In this document: in pieces, positions 4,051 through 5,808 of the stretch
How positions within the stretch are numbered: the stretch's first letter is position 1
How the letters are laid out: each line of letters starts with the position of its first letter
Source of the DNA: DASULA01 sp036278435
GTDB lineage: Bacteria; Actinomycetota; Actinomycetes; Mycobacteriales; DASULA01
DNA: 5,808 bases
NCBI GenBank assembly: GCA_036278435.1
Contig: DASULA010000493.1
Coordinates: 1-5,808 of the forward strand
Direction of reading: 5' to 3'
Position numbers and translations under genes: made by a program
The notes under the pieces: model-generated
Database searches by the model: none
What the model was told of the DNA's origin: nothing
What the model saw: only the letters and a program-made list of their open reading frames with translations

Positions 4051-4413
4051 GTGGACGGGTCTGTGGTGATCAAGGTGACGGCGGGGGCGGACGCGCCGGA
4101 ACGCTGCGCCCAGGCGTTCACGGTGGCCTCGGTCGCGGTGGCCACCGGCGTGCCCACCTCGCTCTGGCTGACCGGCGAGGCGGCCTGGTTCGCGTTGCCG
4201 GGCCGTGCCGAGCGGTTCGAACTTGCCGAGTCGCCGCCGCTGGCCGACCTGCTGGGTGCGGTGCTGGCCGGTGGCACGATCACCCTGTGCAGCCAGTGCG
4301 CCGCCCGGCGGGGTATCGCGCCGGGCGACACGATCGACGGGGTCCGGATCGGCGGGGCGCAGTCGTTCCTGGCCGAGGTGATGACCGACGGCGCCCGCGC
4401 CCTGGTGTACTGA
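4051..4413 (+). CDS. DsrE/DsrF-like family protein with a CxxC motif
   Basis: A 120-residue soluble protein. It starts with a beta strand (VVIKVTAG), then AQAFTVASVAVATGVPTSLWLTGEAAWFAL, a helix-strand unit typical of the DsrE-like alpha/beta fold, then LADLLGAVLAGGTITLCSQCAARRGI with C80 and C83, and ends with GAQSFLAEVMTDGARALVY. The cysteine before a short helix after the fourth strand is where DsrE/TusD-type proteins carry their persulfide cysteine; here there is a CSQC pair instead of one. Family roles are sulfur relay and persulfide handling; for stand-alone actinobacterial members the partner is unknown. The protein has no signal peptide or membrane helix. The GTG start lies at leaderless distance from TAGTGT. 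It is divergent from the membrane protein/nitrobindin pair, and a repeat with two hairpins follows the stop. Confidence 0.78.
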   Translation: MDGSVVIKVTAGADAPERCAQAFTVASVAVATGVPTSLWLTGEAAWFALPGRAERFELAESPPLADLLGAVLAGGTITLCSQCAARRGIAPGDTIDGVRIGGAQSFLAEVMTDGARALVY

Positions 4414-4414
4414 G

Positions 4415-4449
4415 CCGGTGAACTGAGCACCGGTGAACTGAGCACCGGT
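4415..4449 (+). repeat. 15-bp tandem repeat forming twin hairpins after dsrE
   Basis: CCGGTGAACTGAGCA occurs twice back to back (4415-4429, 4430-4444) and a third copy begins (CCGGT, 4445-4449). Each junction makes a hairpin, CCGGTG-aactgag-CACCGG (the second extends to ACCGGTG/CACCGGT); because they share bases they are mutually exclusive. It starts 1 nt after the dsrE TGA and probably acts as its transcript end. A further short hairpin, GCGTC-cgt-GACGC, follows at 4471-4483. No U-run is present. Confidence 0.55.
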
Positions 4450-4502
4450 CGTCGACTGGCCGCCCCTACGGCGTCCGTGACGCTGAGTGATACCGCATGC
4501 GC

Positions 4503-4525
4503 GACCCGGTCATGCCGGTCGGGTC
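4503..4525. promoter_or_regulatory. Inverted repeat at the -35 region of dacB
   Basis: GACCCG (4503-4508) and CGGGTC (4520-4525) form a perfect 6+6 inverted repeat with an 11-nt spacer, ending 8 nt before the TAAGGT box. It covers where a -35 would be and could be an operator. Short GC-rich repeats like this also occur by chance. Confidence 0.28.
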
Positions 4526-4533
4526 CGCTCATC

Positions 4534-4539
4534 TAAGGT
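4534..4539 (+). promoter_or_regulatory. -10 box candidate for dacB (TAAGGT)
   Basis: TAAGGT within CTCATCTAAGGT, 37 nt before the dacB start. Transcription would begin near 4546 and leave a leader of about 31 nt holding the ribosome site. No clear -35. Confidence 0.38.
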
Positions 4540-4563
4540 GTTCGACCATCAGGTAAACGGCGC

Positions 4564-4571
4564 GGAGGGGG
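4564..4571 (+). promoter_or_regulatory. Shine-Dalgarno deciding the dacB start
   Basis: GGAGGGGG, 5 nt before the GTG at 4577. It fixes the start at this GTG, so the long N-terminal extension before the membrane helix is translated. Together with the micro-ORF it is one of only two strong ribosome sites in the window. Confidence 0.6.
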
Positions 4572-4576
4572 CACCG

Positions 4577-5808
4577 GTGCGGGGTTTCGCACGGCGACCG
4601 CGCGTTCCCGGCTGGGGCTACTGGCGCTATTTGGTTGTCGACCTGGTGGCCGCGGTGTCAAAGCTGGGCCGGCGCTGCTGGAAGGCGGGCCGGGCCGCCG
4701 TGCGCGGCCTGCGCGCGGTGCCGGCAGACGAACGGCGGCGCGGGCTGGCCGGCGCGGCCACCCTGCTGCTGGTCGCCGTCCTGGCCGGTGGCGGGGCCGC
4801 CGGATCGGGCCGGGTCGACCGGGTCGGCCGGGCCGTTCTGGCCGGCCCCGGGATCGGGCCCCGGTCGCACCCGGCCGCCGCGCCCACCCCGCCACCGCCC
4901 CCGGTTCTGGCGGCCGACCGGGCCGCCGGCGCCGAGCCGAATCCGGCCGCGGTCGCCGCGGCGCTGGCCGGACCGCTCGGCAGCGGCGCGCTGGGCGGGC
5001 GGGTCTCGGCCAGCGTGGTCGACCTGGCCACCGGGACGGTGCTGTTGGACCACGGCGGCCACCGGCTGGCCACGCCGGCGTCCACCACGAAGCTCACCAC
5101 CACGGCCGCCGTGCTGTCGGTGCTGTCACCCGAACACCGGATCACCACCACAGTGGTTGCGGGCGCCCAGCCGGGTCAGGTGGTGCTGGTTGGCGCCGGT
5201 GACCCGACCCTGAGTGCCGCCGCGTCCGGCACGCCCACGGCCTACCCGGGTGCGGCCCGGCTGTCGGACCTGGCGGCCCAGGTCGCGGACTGGGCGAAGC
5301 GGTCGGGCACCCGGATCAGCCAGGTGGGGGTGGACTCGTCGGCGTTCACCGGGCCGGGGGTGCAGCCGACCTGGGACCCCACCGACGTGGCCGGCGGGTA
5401 CGTCGCCCCGATCCGCGCGCTGATGGCCGACGGCGGCCGGCAGCGACCCGACCGCGACACCCGTTCGGCCCAACCGGACATCGACGCCGCTCGGGCGTTC
5501 GCGGCGTTCCTGGGGCTGCCGCCCGCGGCCGTGGTGAGTGGGCGGGCGCCGTCCGGTGCCCCGGTGCTGGCCGCGGTCCGGTCGGCGCCGCTGGTGCGGA
5601 TCATCGAGCAGATGCTGGCGGTCAGCGACAACGTGCTGGCTGAGTGCCTGGCCCGCCAGGTGGCGATCGCCGGGGGCGCGCCGGCCAGTTTCGCCGGGGC
5701 CGCCGACGCGGTCCGCCGGGTGCTGCGCGGGCTGGGTGTGGACATCACCGGCGAGAAGTTGGTGGACGGCAGTGGCCTGTCGCCGCGGGACCGGGTGTCA
5801 CCCTCGCT
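4577..5808 (+). CDS. dacB: D-alanyl-D-alanine carboxypeptidase/endopeptidase, PBP4 (DacB) class, 3' end cut
   Basis: 410 codons are visible from GTG 4577; the frame runs off the right edge. An N-terminal cytoplasmic segment of about 55 residues, rich in Arg and Trp, precedes a membrane helix (GLAGAATLLLVAVLAGGGAAG, about 56-76) and a Pro/Ala linker (to about 120). The penicillin-binding domain follows: PASTTKL with nucleophile S169 and K172 (SxxK), VVLVGAGDPTLS, SAFTGPG, WDPTDVAGGYVAPIRALMADGG, and SDN at 350-352 (SxN) within AVSDNVLAECLARQVA. The last residues, DGSGLSPRDRVSP, are characteristic of class C DacB proteins; the KTG triad motif lies beyond the window. The enzyme trims or cleaves peptidoglycan cross-links outside the membrane. 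SxxK and SxN are 181 residues apart, less than the roughly 240 of E. coli PBP4, as if the inserted domains were reduced. Confidence 0.92.
   Translation, partial: MRGFARRPRVPGWGYWRYLVVDLVAAVSKLGRRCWKAGRAAVRGLRAVPADERRRGLAGAATLLLVAVLAGGGAAGSGRVDRVGRAVLAGPGIGPRSHPAAAPTPPPPPVLAADRAAGAEPNPAAVAAALAGPLGSGALGGRVSASVVDLATGTVLLDHGGHRLATPASTTKLTTTAAVLSVLSPEHRITTTVVAGAQPGQVVLVGAGDPTLSAAASGTPTAYPGAARLSDLAAQVADWAKRSGTRISQVGVDSSAFTGPGVQPTWDPTDVAGGYVAPIRALMADGGRQRPDRDTRSAQPDIDAARAFAAFLGLPPAAVVSGRAPSGAPVLAAVRSAPLVRIIEQMLAVSDNVLAECLARQVAIAGGAPASFAGAADAVRRVLRGLGVDITGEKLVDGSGLSPRDRVSPS

Noticed and set aside
3089..4069. 326-codon plus-strand ORF across the FABP gene
   Set aside because: Antisense shadow of the nitrobindin-like gene, low-complexity Arg/Gly/Pro/His composition, no ribosome site or motif.
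4415..4449. Short tandem repeats as a CRISPR array
   Set aside because: Units are directly adjacent with no spacers and there are no cas genes.

Overview
The window is very GC-rich (roughly 70% or more by eye), with GTG and TTG starts and codons heavily biased to G/C in the third position. Every recognisable protein has an actinobacterial flavour. I read it as chromosomal DNA of a high-GC actinobacterium. The Nur-type regulator next to ygfZ resembles the arrangement I remember from Streptomyces, and a pabC gene near a nitrobindin-like gene resembles Mycobacterium tuberculosis Rv0812-Rv0813c. I cannot name the genus. I see no insertion sequence, phage gene, tRNA, rRNA or CRISPR array.

Layout. 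Positions 1-1477 hold a minus-strand cluster: a 61-codon small ORF, a Fur-family Nur-like regulator, then ygfZ, which is cut by the left edge. A 134-bp divergent region separates it from pabC (1612-2481, plus). pabC converges on a LapA-domain membrane protein (2551-2835, minus). Between lapA and the next gene lie 373 bases with no conventional gene. On the plus strand they carry a promoter candidate, a perfect AGGAGG Shine-Dalgarno, a 12-residue ORF (MYISRTREVAVR) and a large branched hairpin, so I read them as a probable small structured RNA with a micro-ORF. Next come a nitrobindin-like FABP-family gene (3209-3805, minus) and, upstream of it, a 33-residue single-helix membrane protein (3846-3947, minus). 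Divergent from these is a DsrE-like protein with a CxxC pair (4051-4413, plus). A D-Ala-D-Ala carboxypeptidase of the PBP4/DacB class (4577 to the right edge, plus) closes the window.

How the genes may work together. Several products touch cofactors, redox or metals: PabC makes the p-aminobenzoate of folate, YgfZ is a folate-dependent factor supporting Fe-S enzymes, Nur senses nickel, nitrobindin binds haem, and DsrE proteins handle sulfur or thiols. This looks like a conserved housekeeping neighbourhood rather than an accessory island.

Regulation. Five genes (nur, pabC, lapA, the 33-residue gene, dsrE) have a TANNNT -10 hexamer ending only 6-7 nt before the start codon and no Shine-Dalgarno, which is the signature of leaderless transcription. 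The micro-ORF and dacB are the exceptions, with clear Shine-Dalgarno sequences. The most interesting stretch is the putative RNA at about 2971-3208.
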